Positions 49,071-63,304 of a stretch of DNA of 64,000 nucleotides are shown piece by piece. Position 1 is the stretch's first letter, and every line of letters starts with the position of its first letter. The notes below the pieces were generated by a model. The model saw only the letters and a program-made list of their open reading frames with translations, was not told the origin of the DNA and ran no database searches. Made by a program: the position numbers and the translations under genes. Source of the DNA: Lichtheimia corymbifera B2541. Its lineage: Eukaryota > Mucoromycota > Mucoromycetes > Mucorales > Lichtheimiaceae. The stretch spans positions 1 to 64,000 of the forward strand of contig JNEU01001109.1 of assembly GCA_000697475.1 (NCBI GenBank), in the 5' to 3' direction.

Positions 49071-51990
49071 TCATTGTTGTTGATTCTGCTGTGGTTGTTG
49101 CTGTTCTTCCTTTTGTTGTCGTTCTTCGGCGTTGCGAGCTGCCATGGAAGCAACGGATGCTCTGACAGCTTCATCAGCACTCCAGTGAAAGAAAGGATAC
49201 TTGTCTTTTGGCAATGGAATCGAGCGAGCGCTGTGCATGCTCACATTGGCACTACCATCGGCAACAACATCTTCCACCTGATGTTCCTCGATCCCGTGAT
49301 GAGAATACTTTTTGTTCGTGTTACTACTGCGAACACCACCACCATCACTATCCGAAGAAACCGATGACATGGCACGTTCAACGTCATCATCATCATCATC
49401 AGCTGTATACCCGCCTCTGGAAGATGCATGATACATGGAAGGTGGGGCAGTGGATGTAATATTGTTGTTGCTTGGAACGACAGGCAATACCTCGGTAGGT
49501 TCACTGACATAATGCATTGTAGGCTGAGTCCCAAAACCAGCAATAATGAGGGATCGGCGGATAGCAGGGCTAAGGATGGCAACAAAGTGAAATTCAACAT
49601 GATGGCCAGAGTATCGGTTCAAGGTATTTTGTGCATCAAGCAGTCCTTGTAATCCACTTGAATCTAATCGATTGACACTGGCAAAGTCAATCACTAAGGC
49701 ATGTAACAAAGGTGCTTGTTCTTCAGGTGGTACATCGGCATCCTTGTTGTTACCGGCATCATTCCATGGCCGATCCACCTTGCCTCCTTGGTCATCACCA
49801 TAGTCACGACGTGTACGGCTCTTGCAGTAATCAATGATCTTTTCAGAAATGTAACTCGAATTGGGATAGGTGAACGATTCATCCACGCGACACATGAGAA
49901 TGCCAGGGGGTAATGGTTCCACAAGGTGACCCAAAGAAGGATTGGATTCAGGCACATAGAGGTATTGCTGATGTTTTTTCTCATCGTTGTCAGATGGTGC
50001 TGGTAAGGGCGGCTTTTCGGTATCAGATGCAGGTGGTGGGCTTGTAGCTGTGGATGCCAAAGGAATACGACCCAATGCCCAAAAGCGTGGACGTGCAATA
50101 CGGAAGAGCAAAATCACAATCGAAAGTGCCACCGATGCATAGATACCATATTCGACGGATGTGAAAAAGATAACAATGACACCAACGGCAAATACAAAGA
50201 GCTCCCACAAGCTCACAGATGCCAAGCGCTTGATATACTTTGGACCAGAAACCAGATTTGCAACAGCATGGATCACGACAGCGGCAAGGATGGAGTCGGG
50301 GATATAGTAAAAGGCTGGTGTTAATGCATAAAGCGCCAGCAAGACCACAGCAGCAGCAAATACACCACACAAGGGGGTCTTCACTCCGGAGCGTGATACA
50401 ATAGCAGTGCGAGAGAATGAACCAGTTGAAGGATAAGCACTAAATATATAAATGAGTCGTCGTCGTTCTTGTCAACAACACGCATCACTTACCCAAAGAA
50501 GGCTGCCACAACGTTGGTGAATCCAATAGCTGCAATTTCTTGAGAAGGACGGATTGTATAGTCATTCATTCTTCCAAATGATTTGGCAATGGCTACATGT
50601 TCCAGGATAAGAACAATGACACCAGAGGGTAGTGAGGGAGCCACAGCAGCAGCCAACTCTGTGTTGACATTAGGAACACCCATGGCTTGGAAACCGGCAG
50701 GTACGCTTTCGAGGATACTGATTGGGCTTGTGTCCTTGCCAAGATTGATAAGAAATGCAATCAAGGTACCGAAAATGACAAGAATGCCATTACGCATGAT
50801 GCTGAACATGTAGATTGCAGTGCCGTATCGTGGATAACGCTTGGCGAGCCATTGGCAACCATGTTGGATACTGTAGAGCCAAATCAATCCCGCAGCACCA
50901 AAGGCAGCATCCAGTTTCATATGTGGGATGTATTGGAAAAAGTGGCCAAGGATCAGGTAGGCAGGGTCTTGAGTATCGATTTCAGAGATACCTAAATGGA
51001 GGATGGGTGTTATCAGACGGTTGCTGATGGTGACAAGCCGTCATGGTGTTTGTTTATGTACCTGTAAGGGATTTGAGTTGACTAAAGGTGATGGTAATGG
51101 CTGACCCAGTCATGAACGCGGCAATCACGGGGCCTAGTAAAAGCACCGATGGAATGATGAAAAAGTAGAAAAAAGATTAAGGTTTGTGATCACGCTTTTG
51201 TACAGAAAAAGGTATTCTCTACACACCTGGGATAAAATCAACAAGAATGCCGAGGCGCACGAGACCAATGAATAAAATCGTGGCGCCTGCCAACAAGGAA
51301 AATGTTACTGCGATATCTGGACCTGTCATCGTACTGCCTTCAGCCGACGTGGATCGAATAATGGTTTGTCCCAAAAGTAATGACATGACGGCTGGTGTAA
51401 TATGCAATGATGAGTGTACACAAACTTTTTGAGCCACCACCTTTTTTCTTTTCTTTACCTGTGGGACCAATGCTAATATCTTTGGATGTCCCAAAAAAGC
51501 AATAAACACAGAGACCAACAAATGCGGTACTACATTCCGGATTAGTTGTGGAACAAAGAAAATAACGGAAAGTAGGGGGGAAGGAAGATTGAATGCAAAC
51601 GTATGGGTACAGGGCGTCATTGTTGACTTTTGGCTACTTACTATAATCCATACTCTGCCGGTAATTCAGCTAGCTTGGCGTATCCCATACTTTGCGGTAC
51701 CACCACGATCCCCACTGTAACGCCAGCAATCAAGTCGCGAAAAAGCCACTACATCATTCGTTGTACATATCATCATCAGCTACAACCTGTCATTGACAAT
51801 CACGTTGCCTGCGTATCTTGATTTCACTTACCATCAAATTATATCGATGAATCCATTGGAATATTGGGAAAAGGTCAATAACGTAATTGGCAGCGTTCCT
51901 TGGAAACGCCCGGATGCCTTTTTTAATTTCATGCTTGTAGGATATGTCTTCGTAGTCAACGACCACATTTGATCCCGCAGGATTCGCCAT
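49071..51990 (-). CDS. sulfate permease, SulP family with STAS domain
   Basis: Minus-strand exons 51990-51832, 51748-51642, 51529-51459, 51391-51227, 51133-51062, 50991-50493, 50439-49071; 760 aa, like yeast Sul1/Sul2 and Neurospora Cys-14. Plasma-membrane sulfate uptake by family. The conserved SulP opening is clear: DLIAGVTVGIVVVPQSMGYAKLAELP then GLY and GTSKDISIGPTAV. Later come AFFGAYPSTGSFSRTAI and further membrane helices. A STAS domain sits near the C-terminus with VIDFASVNRLDSSGLQ, the phosphorylatable-loop motif. The tail is rich in Asp, Ser and Gln, with a short QQ-rich end. Sulfur control by a bZIP regulator is known for relatives, but no site is evident here. Anion preference (sulfate versus molybdate or others) is inferred. 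Confidence 0.92.
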
Positions 51991-53661
51991 AGTGAGACGG
52001 TAATAGAAAAGAAAGAAAGGGTGAAGGGGAAAAAAGAGGTGAATGACAAGACTTGGTGCAATTTTGATGGCTGCTTTTATAATGAAGAGGGTGGCATCTG
52101 GAATAGCGTCATGAGTTACTGTAATAATAACACCAACAACATATACAATGAATGATAACCAGGGAAACACAATAACAAGGTTAGGGTGGTAGCACAATTG
52201 CGCCATAGCCGACGACAACCGCCTTTCCTCTTTCCAAAGGATGTCATTCCCCCACTTTCCCAGCATGATGCAACACTGTCCGCCTTTGTATAGGACTCTT
52301 TTTCTGTTTCCATGGCGATAGAATAACGTTGCTATGTATCATGAGGTACAGCGGACTTTTGATGTAGCAGGTTTCTACGTTTGATTTTTAGTGTTGGCAT
52401 CTACTAATATAACACCACATGCTGCTGCATGACCCTGTTTATTCAAAAGAGGGGACGACGACATGTCTGATGGAAAATGTTGTTCCGATCACGCCAGAGC
52501 TATGCATGCGTCAAAGCTTACTATTATACAAGCTTTACTTTTTATTAAAAGGAGGTCATGCAGCAGTGTGCAGCATGGCAACAGAGAGAGAAAGAAAATT
52601 ATCATGTTGCAAACAAGACGGCATGGCATGTCCGATGACCCAGGTGTTGTCCTGAATGTCTCACACATATAACATAATACCCCGCTTTGGGGAAAAGTCC
52701 ATCTACCTTTTTATTTCAAAGACTGTGTACACAAATGACGATAGGATGAAGATCGCTGATGAGAAAACAAGGATCATACGTACGTACACAACACCGACAC
52801 CAAACAACAGTTATCCCTTTTCTGTATCAGAAGCGAGGTTAGATGATGGCGGCGATGCAATAACATGGAAGCGTGTGGCAGGTTGGAATATGAATATTAT
52901 CTCGGCCGACGTTATCTTTTGTGGTACACACGGGCCCATTATGCATCTGCATGCGGGGGGAACTTTTATGGGCGTATTCTTTTTTTTTTTACTGCAAAAG
53001 GGAGATACAAAGAATCCCATTTCGAAAGTCACGAGTGTAGAAAATAGAGAAAATACTTTTTTCTCGCAATACCTCCTGCATCAGCACCTACACCGGCAAG
53101 GGATTAGCGAAAAGCATAAGAAACAACGTGGGTCGTGTGATGTAATCAATCCGTACTCACGACATGCACGTATGCAAACATAACATTACTGCCACTTTTT
53201 GCTTCACTCTATGTACACTCCTTCTTGCCAATGCTTCCAACGTACATGTGCATACACACACATCTCTGGTTTCTTTTATTTTAGCACAGCGGTAATACTG
53301 CCATTGCCCCTCTTCAACAAAAAAGTAGTAGTTGTGTTGACTGCATGCAGTGTTGATGCCCTGTATGCACATTTAGTTGAAATTTGTATACGAGCCTGCT
53401 TACTCCACAAAGCGTGACAGATAATGCTAATGTAGGATCGATTTCTCGGTTTGCATTTGTTGTTGGCATCATCAGCGGATAGTAGCTTCGGCTTTAATTG
53501 AGTCAATCAGCCAATCCAAGGGCCTCTACACTATTCGCCGAATAGCGTGGTACTCTTTTTGTCCGAATTCCCCGAGTGGCCATTCATCTCTGCGTGTATA
53601 TAAAGGCACCATTTTCCCGCCCGCCATCAACACAGTACTATCATTCAGTGTAGAAATCATC
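51991..53661. other. divergent promoter region, sulfate permease / reductase
   Basis: 1.67 kb between divergent starts. A 175-codon open frame at 52656-53183 (+) has no recognisable domain, includes a run of Phe from a T tract, and is judged random. The right end carries the reductase TATA box. Regulatory sites for sulfur or sugar-acid control could lie here but none is certain. Confidence 0.55.
53597..53606 (+). promoter_or_regulatory. TATA box of the sugar-acid reductase gene
   Basis: TATATAAAGG lies 65-56 bp before ATG 53662, in a pyrimidine/adenine-rich core promoter. This is a near-consensus TATA element at a suitable distance; most other genes here lack one, suggesting an inducible promoter. 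Confidence 0.5.
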
Positions 53662-55191
53662 ATGAGCAACGAATCGAAATTGAATGTATTAATGGTGGGC
53701 ACGGGTGAATACACCACCGGCTTTGTGCACAATGCTGCATCCACGTCAGACAAAAAGGTAAAGTATAAACAAACTAATGCAAATCACGATGCGTTTATTT
53801 ATTATTACATATGGGGCGTGTGTGTCATCTGCCAATTATAGGTGGGAGTTATTGCATTGACTATGTTTGATTTACGACGACGAGGCAAAGTCGACAAGGT
53901 GAGCATTGTTGGCACCAACGGGAAAAAGTTTGGCATGATCCGGGAGCACCTTGACAAGAACATTGGCCAAGTATACAATATGGATACCAGTCTTCAACAC
54001 ACGTGTCCTGCCGATGATACAATTGACCCTGATGCATGTAATAACATTAATACGCGTTCTCCCAACATTGCTATACTCACTCACCTATGCAATAGATAAA
54101 ACCGCCATTGACCAATACATGTCGCCTGGTGATGCCATTACAGTCTTCACGCCTGATCCAACCCATTACAGCATTGCACTCTATGCCATTGAACGAGGAC
54201 TCCATGTCTTGTTGACCAAGCCTGCTGTCAAGATCCTTGATCACCATCAGCACCTTATTGCCGAAGCCGAGAAACGAGGTGTTGTTGTCATGGTGGAGCA
54301 CCATAAGCGATTCGATCCTGTGTATGGCGATGCACGTGCCAAGATACAAAAGCTAGGCGAGTTCAATTACTACTATGCCTACATGAGTCAAAGAAAGCAG
54401 CAACTTGACACATTCCGTAATTGGGCCGGAAAAGAATCCGATATCAGGTAAACTGGTTTATTATTGGATGCTGGTAACCACGTGGGACTCATCTGTCATC
54501 CAGTTACTATCTCAACTCACATCACATTGATTTCCATTGCTGGGCATTGGAGGGACGAGCTGTGCCTTATCGTGTGATGGCATCGGGATCCAAGGGTGTT
54601 GCTACAAGTGAGCCTTTCAATTTGACCGAAGCAACTGAGGTAACGTCATCATGTGCTATCACCCCACTCACGAGATGATAATAACCTTAAATATGACATC
54701 AGGATACCATTTCACTCCTTGTCAACTGGAAGTCGACATGCAATCCAGGTCACGAAGGTGTCGCCGTGTATACTTCATCATGGGTGGCACCCAACAAGAG
54801 CGAAGTCCATTCACAACAACGTTTCCATTATCTCGGTGCATTAGGCGAAATTAATGTGGATCAAGCGCATCGTGGTTACACCGTCACCAATGATGATACC
54901 GGTTATGCCAGTGTCAATCCTTTCTTTATGAATTATGCACCCGATGAAGAAGGCCATTTTGGAGGTCAAACCGGCTATGGCTATGTATCCATTGAAAAGT
55001 TTGTGGATGCCTGCCGCGCAGTCAACAGCAAACGCCTCACCCCTTCTCAATTGGATCAACGTCATATGCCCACTATTCGCAACACCGTATTAGTCACTGC
55101 CATTTTGGAAGCTGGTCGTATCAGCTTGGATGAAAAACGCCCTGTCACCATTGAACCTGCTACCAACAACAATGGCTGGAAACTCGTGTAA
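53662..55191 (+). CDS. Gfo/Idh/MocA-family oxidoreductase, D-galacturonate/D-glucuronate reductase-like
   Basis: Exons 53662-53757, 53842-54037, 54096-54447, 54504-54639, 54703-55191; 422 aa. An N-terminal Rossmann fold opens with [37 protein letters not shown] and LLTKPAVK follow, the latter being the (E/T)KP motif with the catalytic Lys. [17 protein letters not shown] and [21 protein letters not shown] complete a substrate domain. The GEYTTG opening, HKRFDP and LNSHHID patterns resemble the basidiomycete reductases that convert D-galacturonate or D-glucuronate to L-galactonate/L-gulonate with NADPH; this is from memory of the family, so the substrate is tentative. Phase decides the donor after DPDA (54037). 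A strong TATA box suggests induction. It converges on FAB1 with 161 bp between stops. Confidence 0.85.
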
Positions 55192-55352
55192 AAGGAACAC
55201 CCCCTTTCTTCCACATATGTACACCTTGTATTATATCCCATAGCAAGCTGGTTTGCTTTGTATGTAATCCAATCCAATGATATATATAAAATATCCTTTT
55301 CCTTCTTCAACAATGAATTGTCTATATGTAAGGAGGGTTGGAGGGGGTATCT

Positions 55353-58300
55353 CTAGAATGAAGTGACCGGTAGTTCTTCATGATGGTAATGTCGACGACC
55401 CAACTTGGCAGACCAAAAATCAGGGGTCGTAAGGAAATAGCGTTCAATGGCTTCTCGGAAACGAATGCGATATTGCTTGGGAGAGATGATGGTAGGTTCT
55501 TTACCTCCGCCACCAAGAATGCCCGATTCTTTGACCCAGCTCTCAAGCTTCTTGTCCCATGTAAAGGTACGAATAAAATCTATCACAAAGAAAGAGTGTG
55601 TGTGAGTTGTTCATTGTATGTATACAGCACACGTCCGTTCTTTGTAATCCTTCTTACCAACAATGCCAACGATAAGCTCCCGTTTTTCTTCATCCACGCC
55701 CACAAGGAGGGAATAATCCATGACATCAAGCCGGGATAGAAAGAGCGTGTCATTATGCAAGCATCCTCGTAATAGTTCTTTGGAGTGAGCTCGTAAAAAG
55801 AGTGGAGATTGAAACATGACTATAACACACAAATGAGTCAGTCGCCAACATCCCACAAACACAATGACAATACACCTACGTTCAACCATATTTTCATCCA
55901 ACAGCACCTCGTTTTCACGACCGGTTGCTTGTACATGTCGGTTACGCATGGAGCCTTTCAAATCAAAGATCTACAATGTACAAAGTAGGTCAATAATGTT
56001 ATTATCCCATGACCTTCCACCTTGTTTACCTTTTTCACTGCGCGTTCATAAAACAGGTTTTCCATGACGAGGATATCCATTCTCATTGACTTGCCCGTTG
56101 CCGTATTCTTGAATCCTATGCGATACAATCCAAAGTTTTTGCTCAAGACAGTGGGAAGCTGTCAAAGGGGAATTGGTTAGAAAACCGGGCTGCTGCTAAT
56201 CACATCCATTTACCTCGTGGAAAAACGCTTCTGACATGTATTGGAAATACGAAGGAGCAAAACGTAGAAAAGCATCCATTTCATAGCGTGATATTTGCTT
56301 TATCAATAAACGATCATCTAGAAAACAAGAAAGCAATGAGATCATTATGCTACCCATTGAGTGGATGTGTATGTATGTATGTATGTACCTTTGGTCTTTA
56401 AAAACACGGACCCTGATTTGCCACCGGAGGAATCCCATTTGCAGCAACTGGCCAGCGACGCAATATAACTCTCTTCACATCCGCAGTTTCTTCGCAGTGC
56501 ATCAAACTGCTCCACAAAGAATATCTTGCAAAAGAACTTTGTCGTGCTATCGGTAAAATCTAGTACATGGATGGTAATTAGCATCGCTCACTTCGTCTCT
56601 CTATATATATGTACTTACAATATTTCATATGGGTGCCTGATTTACTACGAAGTGTTTTTTCAATCACCATGCCTGTTGCAGGTTCAGCTGCTAGTGTTGA
56701 TACGCCATCCATGGATGCCTTTTCACTCATGTAATCGCCATGCAAGCTGCTGCTGCTACAACCATGAATGCTTTGTTCATCACCACCCGCGTCAGCTTGC
56801 GCGCTTCCTTTTTGGATTTCCTTGAGCTTGGTAAGGTAGTCGTCGCAGCTTAATGTGTAGGCAATAATCGTGCTTGGCTCATCCTCACCAACAACAATCA
56901 ATGAACCGGGAAACAAATGTTCCAAGGGAGATCTACGTATAAATCATCAGCATTGAAAAAGTTCCCAATAAAACGTATGGATACTCACAGCGGGTATTCC
57001 AAAGGTAAAAGATTACCAAGGCCCTTTTCAGCAAGAATATTGGTGATGGCACGCAAGAATGAACTGCGTTCAGGACCACTCGATGATAATTCCATGTTAC
57101 CAGGCTCAAGTGTGGACATACTTGCAGCGTGATGATGATGGTGACCACCAGCAGTAGTAGGGATGGCACGTCTTTCAGATCGAAAATCGGATATCGTGTT
57201 ATGTTGATGAGGATGATGAGGCGATGATGAAGGTGATGGGATATGCTTGTTTTTCTTTTCCCCCTCTGTAATGCTGGTATCGTCATATTCATCAAATGTC
57301 AAATGGGGCACTTTTGCGCTGTCATCCTTCGATCCTTGAATCTTGGCAATACCAGGTTTCCGATGATTCAGTCGTTGCAAATGATGATGAGGAAGCATCT
57401 CGCGGCCCAAGGATTCATCATATTCATCCGTATACAATAATGAAAAAATAGGACTTGCTTGTTCTTCAACATCCTCATGTTTTCCACCATCGTCGTCATC
57501 GTCATTGCTACTGCTGCTTTCATGATCTGAATCACTGGGTTGAAACTCATCATCTGATTCTTCACGCACAAGCTCGCGGATGGTTGTATAGACTTCAATG
57601 GATGATCGACTAGGGAGTCGCTGACGTACACTGCGTGATGCCTTGACACCTTCCCGATTGGTCGTAGCGGTCGTGGTGGTCGCTGTATTGTTGGTGGCGA
57701 ATTTTACATTACGATCTGCTATACGTCGATGATTCTCCAGCTGAGATGAGGATGATGAAGATGCAGGTGTGATTTCCATACTAAGAGGACGTTGCCGAGA
57801 AAAGGGTCTTGCCGCATGAGGTAATCGTCGTGTGGCTGCTGTACCACGTTCTGCTGAACCTTTGTATCCATAACGATATCCGCTTAATGCTAATTCACGT
57901 TTGGTCGTAGGTTGGCTCTCATCGTCTTGTTGCTGCCGTTTATCATTCTTTTTGCGTTGTTGCTTGGATCCAAGTGGAGGTGAACTCTGGGAAGAAGCCA
58001 ATTCAGCCATTAAACCCGGTGGTTGTTGATGTTTTTGTTGATCGGATGGTAAAAAGTCTGCAAAACGCTTGTAAGCATTATGCGAAAGTAACGGTAACAT
58101 GGCTGCATGAGAACTCAATGCTGCTGGAAACGAAAGTCTCTTGTGCTCATTGGCTTTACGTCGTTGTGCTCTTCGGAAAGTCTCATTTTCTTCTTCTTCC
58201 TGCTCCTCCTTCTCTATTTGTTGTTGTTGTTGTTCAATGCATGCATTGGCTTGTTGTTGTTGTTTTTGGTGGCTGTGAGTGCGTCGTTTCACGTGGGGTC

Positions 58301-61300
58301 GAGATGGAGTAGCTGAAACAGAGTCATCAATTTCATGTTGTGTTGTCATTGCCTTCCTTGATGTTGTGGTATCCTTCATCAATTCGAGTGATAAACGACG
58401 TGCCACGCTTGGATCAAGTATATCAGATGATTCAGCACTTGAAACAACATCATCCGCTCTGGTGGTGGTGATATTGCTGCTGATACCTGGTTGTGTTGTT
58501 GTTGTTGTCCTGGTAATGGATGATGGTGATGGTGATGATGATGCTACTGGTGGAGAACCATTCTCACGCCTCATGTTTTCCAAAAGATGATCAAGACGTG
58601 CTTCTTCTTCAAGCCATGGTGACGCTGTGGTTGGTGACTCACCCAGCAATGGCAAGTCTAATAGCTTTGTATGATCTGATGCAGCGGGTGGGCTTTGATT
58701 AAGATAATCATAACATCCATCCAACCCCACGTCGAGTAATGGCAAATCAGGTGATTCAATGGTACGTTTGGTGCGCAAGTCGAGACTGGCAATCATGCTG
58801 GTGAACCCTGTTTCTGTGGGGAACATTTTTCTAAGATGACGACGTAGCTCACGTTCTGGACGCACATATTGACGTACAAAGTCGGCATATTCCGCATCCC
58901 ATTGCATAACACTCATTTGCAGCTTGATACGCACAATGTTGAGACTCAATGTATCTGATGCAGGCGTTGTTGCATAGACCGACTGCAAATGCTGTAAGAG
59001 CTGTTTCTTTTCACCCATGGCACGTTGCGACATATCAGCAAGATGTTCCTTGCATTCATCCACGCGATCGGGTTGCACAATATCCAATAAAAAGGCCTTG
59101 TTGCGTTCCACAATCGAATCAAAGAAACGTGTAATCTTGATGCGTGTTCCATCGAGTGCAGCATCCTTGAGTTTGGCTTGTGTGCTGGGGTTCACATACA
59201 GATGCATGGGCGGTACATGGACCTCGTGTGGATCAATGACTTCGTATTGGAATCTCACAGCCATCCCCTTGTATCCAAAGTAATGCACGTGATCTCGGAA
59301 CATGCCATGAGGACACCATTGATTGCCAGCAGATCGATCTTCCGCCTGATAAAACATGAGCTCCAAGAATTTGCCAAAGGAATACTTCCAGCTGTTTTCA
59401 GACATGGGTACAAGCAAGCTGTTGGCATCACAACTCTTGCAATAGCTCCACATGAGAATATTGTTGGTGGTCATAATAGGGGGTGGGCCCTGAATAGGTT
59501 CCAATGCAACATTGATTTTGGACGTGCCATGCCCATAGGATCGATAGTGCTCAATCATTGTCCTTTCGCACATGGTCGATACGCATGCTGTATGTGCATC
59601 CATCGCAATATCCTCAATGTATTGCCCGAGTGTGAGATCTGATTCAGGTCGATAATATTCAAACATCCGCATCTCAGGACCTTGACATGGTACACCTGTC
59701 ACAGAGCATACTGACATGTAAAGCACAACCAAATGCTGATGAAACGATGGCGATAACGTATCATTGCCGTCACTCCCAATATACGCTTCCATGGCTCTGG
59801 ATCGATGATGGTGCTCTTCAATCAATTGATCATATTCAGGGTCACCAAGCATCACCTGGTCAAAGCTTCTGAAATAACTCGACATGGCTGATAACTTTGT
59901 AGGGATGGATTCTGGACTCCCCGATAAAAGACCTTCAGGTGCTTGTTCAGCAATACGTGATGCCAACTTGGATTGCGTTTCCTTGAGTCGAAGCAATAAA
60001 TGAGGCGGTGGCAATACAACCAAAGGAGAGGCGGATAACGTCACATGTTCATATTGTCGAATCAATTCATGCACTGGTTCCAGACACTTGAATGGCTCAG
60101 TTGCCCCTGCTGGATCAACAGCTGTGATTTCACTGATATTATCTTGAGTGCAAAAAGACGTGCTGCTCGGTTGCTCTTTGGGTACATTTTGTTGCTCCAT
60201 ATCCTCCACCTTCTTTTCCTCTCCAGTACTACTACTACTACTACTGCTCGCTTCTTTTTCTTTTGAGTTTGACAAGGCTGAAGATGGTTGTGGTGGTTGT
60301 GGTGCCGGAATAGCGTGTCTGATTTTGGTGAGGTCTCTCAATAGGAATGACTCGAGTCTCAAGTTGTGTACAACAAACACCATGAAATCCAAAATGCGTT
60401 TGATGACACGCAATGTGTCGACATCACCGCCTCGTAAAATGATGGTGGCACCTAGCTCGGGAGGACAGTGTCTGAAAATCAGGAATGTTTTGCGTCGATT
60501 GGGGATAAGATCATGGACCAAGGTCTTTGTCTCAAACAATCCACAATGGCCCAAAGTCAAGCCATCCGTATTGAGCTGCAGAAAGGATGAAATAATACTT
60601 GCTCCTGTACAACGTGCCACTGCATCCAGAATACTCAGTTTGACATTGTAGGCCACGACAATATCTGCCTTGACGAGATGATCCAATGCAATCCTCGAGA
60701 CGTTGGAATTGACAAGCACCACGGATGGCTTTAAGGCCACAATACGATTCACCAACTTTTCCAAAAAGTCTTTTTCTTGCGCCAAGACCCGGTCAATGGA
60801 TTGCAATTGATGATCGCCCCAATAATCACGTGACCATTCCAAGGGAAAGAGCAAGATCAGGATTTGTGGATTGTGGATCGTCTTGACCATGCGTTTGTGT
60901 GCCACATTCTTGGAGCAAACCACCCCCTTCACATAATAGCTATCTTGAGGACGTCCACCCGCAATCTTTTTGATCTTGACATAATGCCGAATATCAATCT
61001 CATCCCCACCACGTATGTCAGGTTGCACATTGTCGGATACTTTGAGCAGGAGATTCATAAGAACATCTTCCCATCGATGATGATCCAAAGACGGATTCCC
61101 AGTACGATCCACAGCCTCTTGAAGCAATTGACGTAGCATCTTACGCATATGATCAAGCGATGCTGCATTCAATTCAATATTCACAGGAGCTGAATTGACA
61201 CGTCGATGGCGACGTGGTGCTGATGGTGGTAAAAGTTGAAGGTGATGATGATGATGATGATGCTGGTCATCCACTACCCTATTCGTGGAGGAGGGATTGG

Positions 61301-63304
61301 TAGTAGTAGTAGTAGGTGCTGGATTTTCTATGATGGTGGGTTGTTGTTGTTGTTGTTGATTCTCCATAGTATCCTTCGTGTTGGTGGATGTTGAAGTAGT
61401 AGTAGTAGTAGCAGCTTCCTCTGTAAAATTGGCAGTGGTGATAGGAGCATTACGCATAAGACTATGGGTTCGTTGTCGTAAGGATCGATTTGAAGTAGGT
61501 GGTGCTCCTGTCAAACTACGTCGTCTTCGCATGCTATTGGATCGATGTTCAAATGACCATAATTCTTCCGCACGTTTTCTTCTCATTTTGCTGGCTGAGG
61601 ATAAAGGCACAGGTGATGATGATTCCATTGTTGTTACTCCAATGTCATCGTCATTGTTGTCATCGAAAAAAAGACCTGATCGTTCCGGATTGCCACCACC
61701 ACCACCCAAGAAATTCAATAGATTCTGTGGACTCTTATCCCATTTGCGAGCATCCTCATCTTCGCTATCATAGCCTGAAAAGATATATTCATTGGACGGC
61801 AACAAGGTTCCACCACCAGCATCGCCATTATTGGAATGTGGATTGTATGAAGAGCAGCGTCGGAATGGAATAGGCGATCCGGGTGCAGATGCATATGCAT
61901 CACCTGACGTGGACGTCATGGTGTTGGTACGAGATCGGGGTCGAATCGTAGCAAGTAGCAGCTTTTTGAGACTGAGATCTGTCTCAGATGTTGTTGTTTG
62001 TAGTAAGGATGGTTGATTAACAGTAGCTGCAGCCGTTGTGGATGATGATGATGAAGGTGGTGGCGGTGGTGGCGGAGGTGGAGGTGGAGGTGGTGGTGGT
62101 GGTGGAGGCGGTGGAGGTGGTTGTGGTAAATGACCTGCCGAGTTGTTGACCAGAGCATAAGGTAATAAGCTGTGGGTTGTTGGTATCTCAAGAGCCAATG
62201 TTGTCGAGTTTTCACCACCATAGTCGCCTACTTTGTGAGACTTAATGCTGGTAGTTGGAATCTGCATCTTGGGTGTAGTGATATTCGGTCGATGACCTGG
62301 CAACACGGGTGATAATCCGACGATGGAATCGGGATCTATATCCGAATGTGCTTCATGATCCAAATGATGATAAACAGACGTAGCATCTTGTTGATTTTGC
62401 CGTTCCTGAGCTTGTAACTTTGAAAAGCAAAACTTGCATACTCGCACAGGTCCACTTTGTCCAATTCTTTCTCCTTGAATGATATCCGATGCACATTTCC
62501 CACAAAAGATTTGGCCTATAAAACATACCCATAAGTCTGTGTTCTTAATCCATTGACGTTCACGTATACATACCACAAATCCTGCAATGATGTTTTCTGC
62601 GATAAAACTTGAATCGTGCATTACAATCAAAGCATTCCTTGCATTGCTCATCTGGCATCCAGTATTCGGTGTTGACTGACTTTATGGTCTCGCCTCGTAG
62701 TTGAGCAATGACACGATTCAATGAATGATAATTGGAGACTGAGAAGTTGGTCATGACCGATTGTGTATCACTGTCATTCGAATTCATCTTTGTAATAGGT
62801 CCACCATCTTCATCACATCGTATCGCCGTATCATCCAATGACCCACGTGCAGAAATACTCTCGGCAGGCAATACGTTATTCTCCTCCATCATCATCATGT
62901 CGTTATGCTGCTGCTGCTGTAAATGGGTGGAAGAAGAGGGTCTCCTTTGATAGAGGTGTTGCTGCTCAAGTCGACCACCTGTTGTTCCTGACTCTTCCAT
63001 GATACCACCAACGCCACTTGAAGAGCTCTATATATAATAACAATTGCTTGTCAATAACAACAACGTTTACGAGTTCCTTGTCCTTTGATATTACCTTTGA
63101 AGATAATGATACAAATGAACTACTATGACTTGGTTGACAGGACTCATTGCTGGTGACAGCACCGCGAACCTTGTGCAGGATTCTCGAAAACACATTGTCC
63201 TGATCGCCTTCATCTCGTGCAGCATCGTATAGATTGAAAGAGGTCAAGGTGGAGAGATCGTCTTGTCCGAGGATACGTGAAGGGATATAAGCATGATTGG
63301 CCAT
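55353..63304 (-). CDS. FAB1: 1-phosphatidylinositol-3-phosphate 5-kinase (Fab1/PIKfyve)
   Basis: Minus-strand exons 63304-63095, 63027-62574, 62515-56989, 56932-56619, 56559-56389, 56317-56214, 56158-56030, 55970-55880, 55819-55658, 55579-55353; 2462 aa (yeast Fab1 about 2280). Makes PI(3,5)P2 on vacuole/endosome membranes. FYVE domain about 190-260: WMPD (193-196), [26 protein letters not shown], binding PI3P. A GroEL/CCT-like region follows mid-protein ([22 protein letters not shown]), then a cysteine-rich conserved segment ([32 protein letters not shown]). The PIP kinase core is at the C-terminus: [58 protein letters not shown]. Long inserts of poly-Pro (about 352-373), His, Gln and Ser separate domains. 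The 5.5-kb third exon is unusually long for this window. Confidence 0.95.

Noticed and set aside
52656..53183. 175-codon open frame upstream of the reductase
   Set aside because: No domain, a Phe run from a T tract, and codon use unlike the real genes here; lies in a divergent promoter region. Kept as non-coding.
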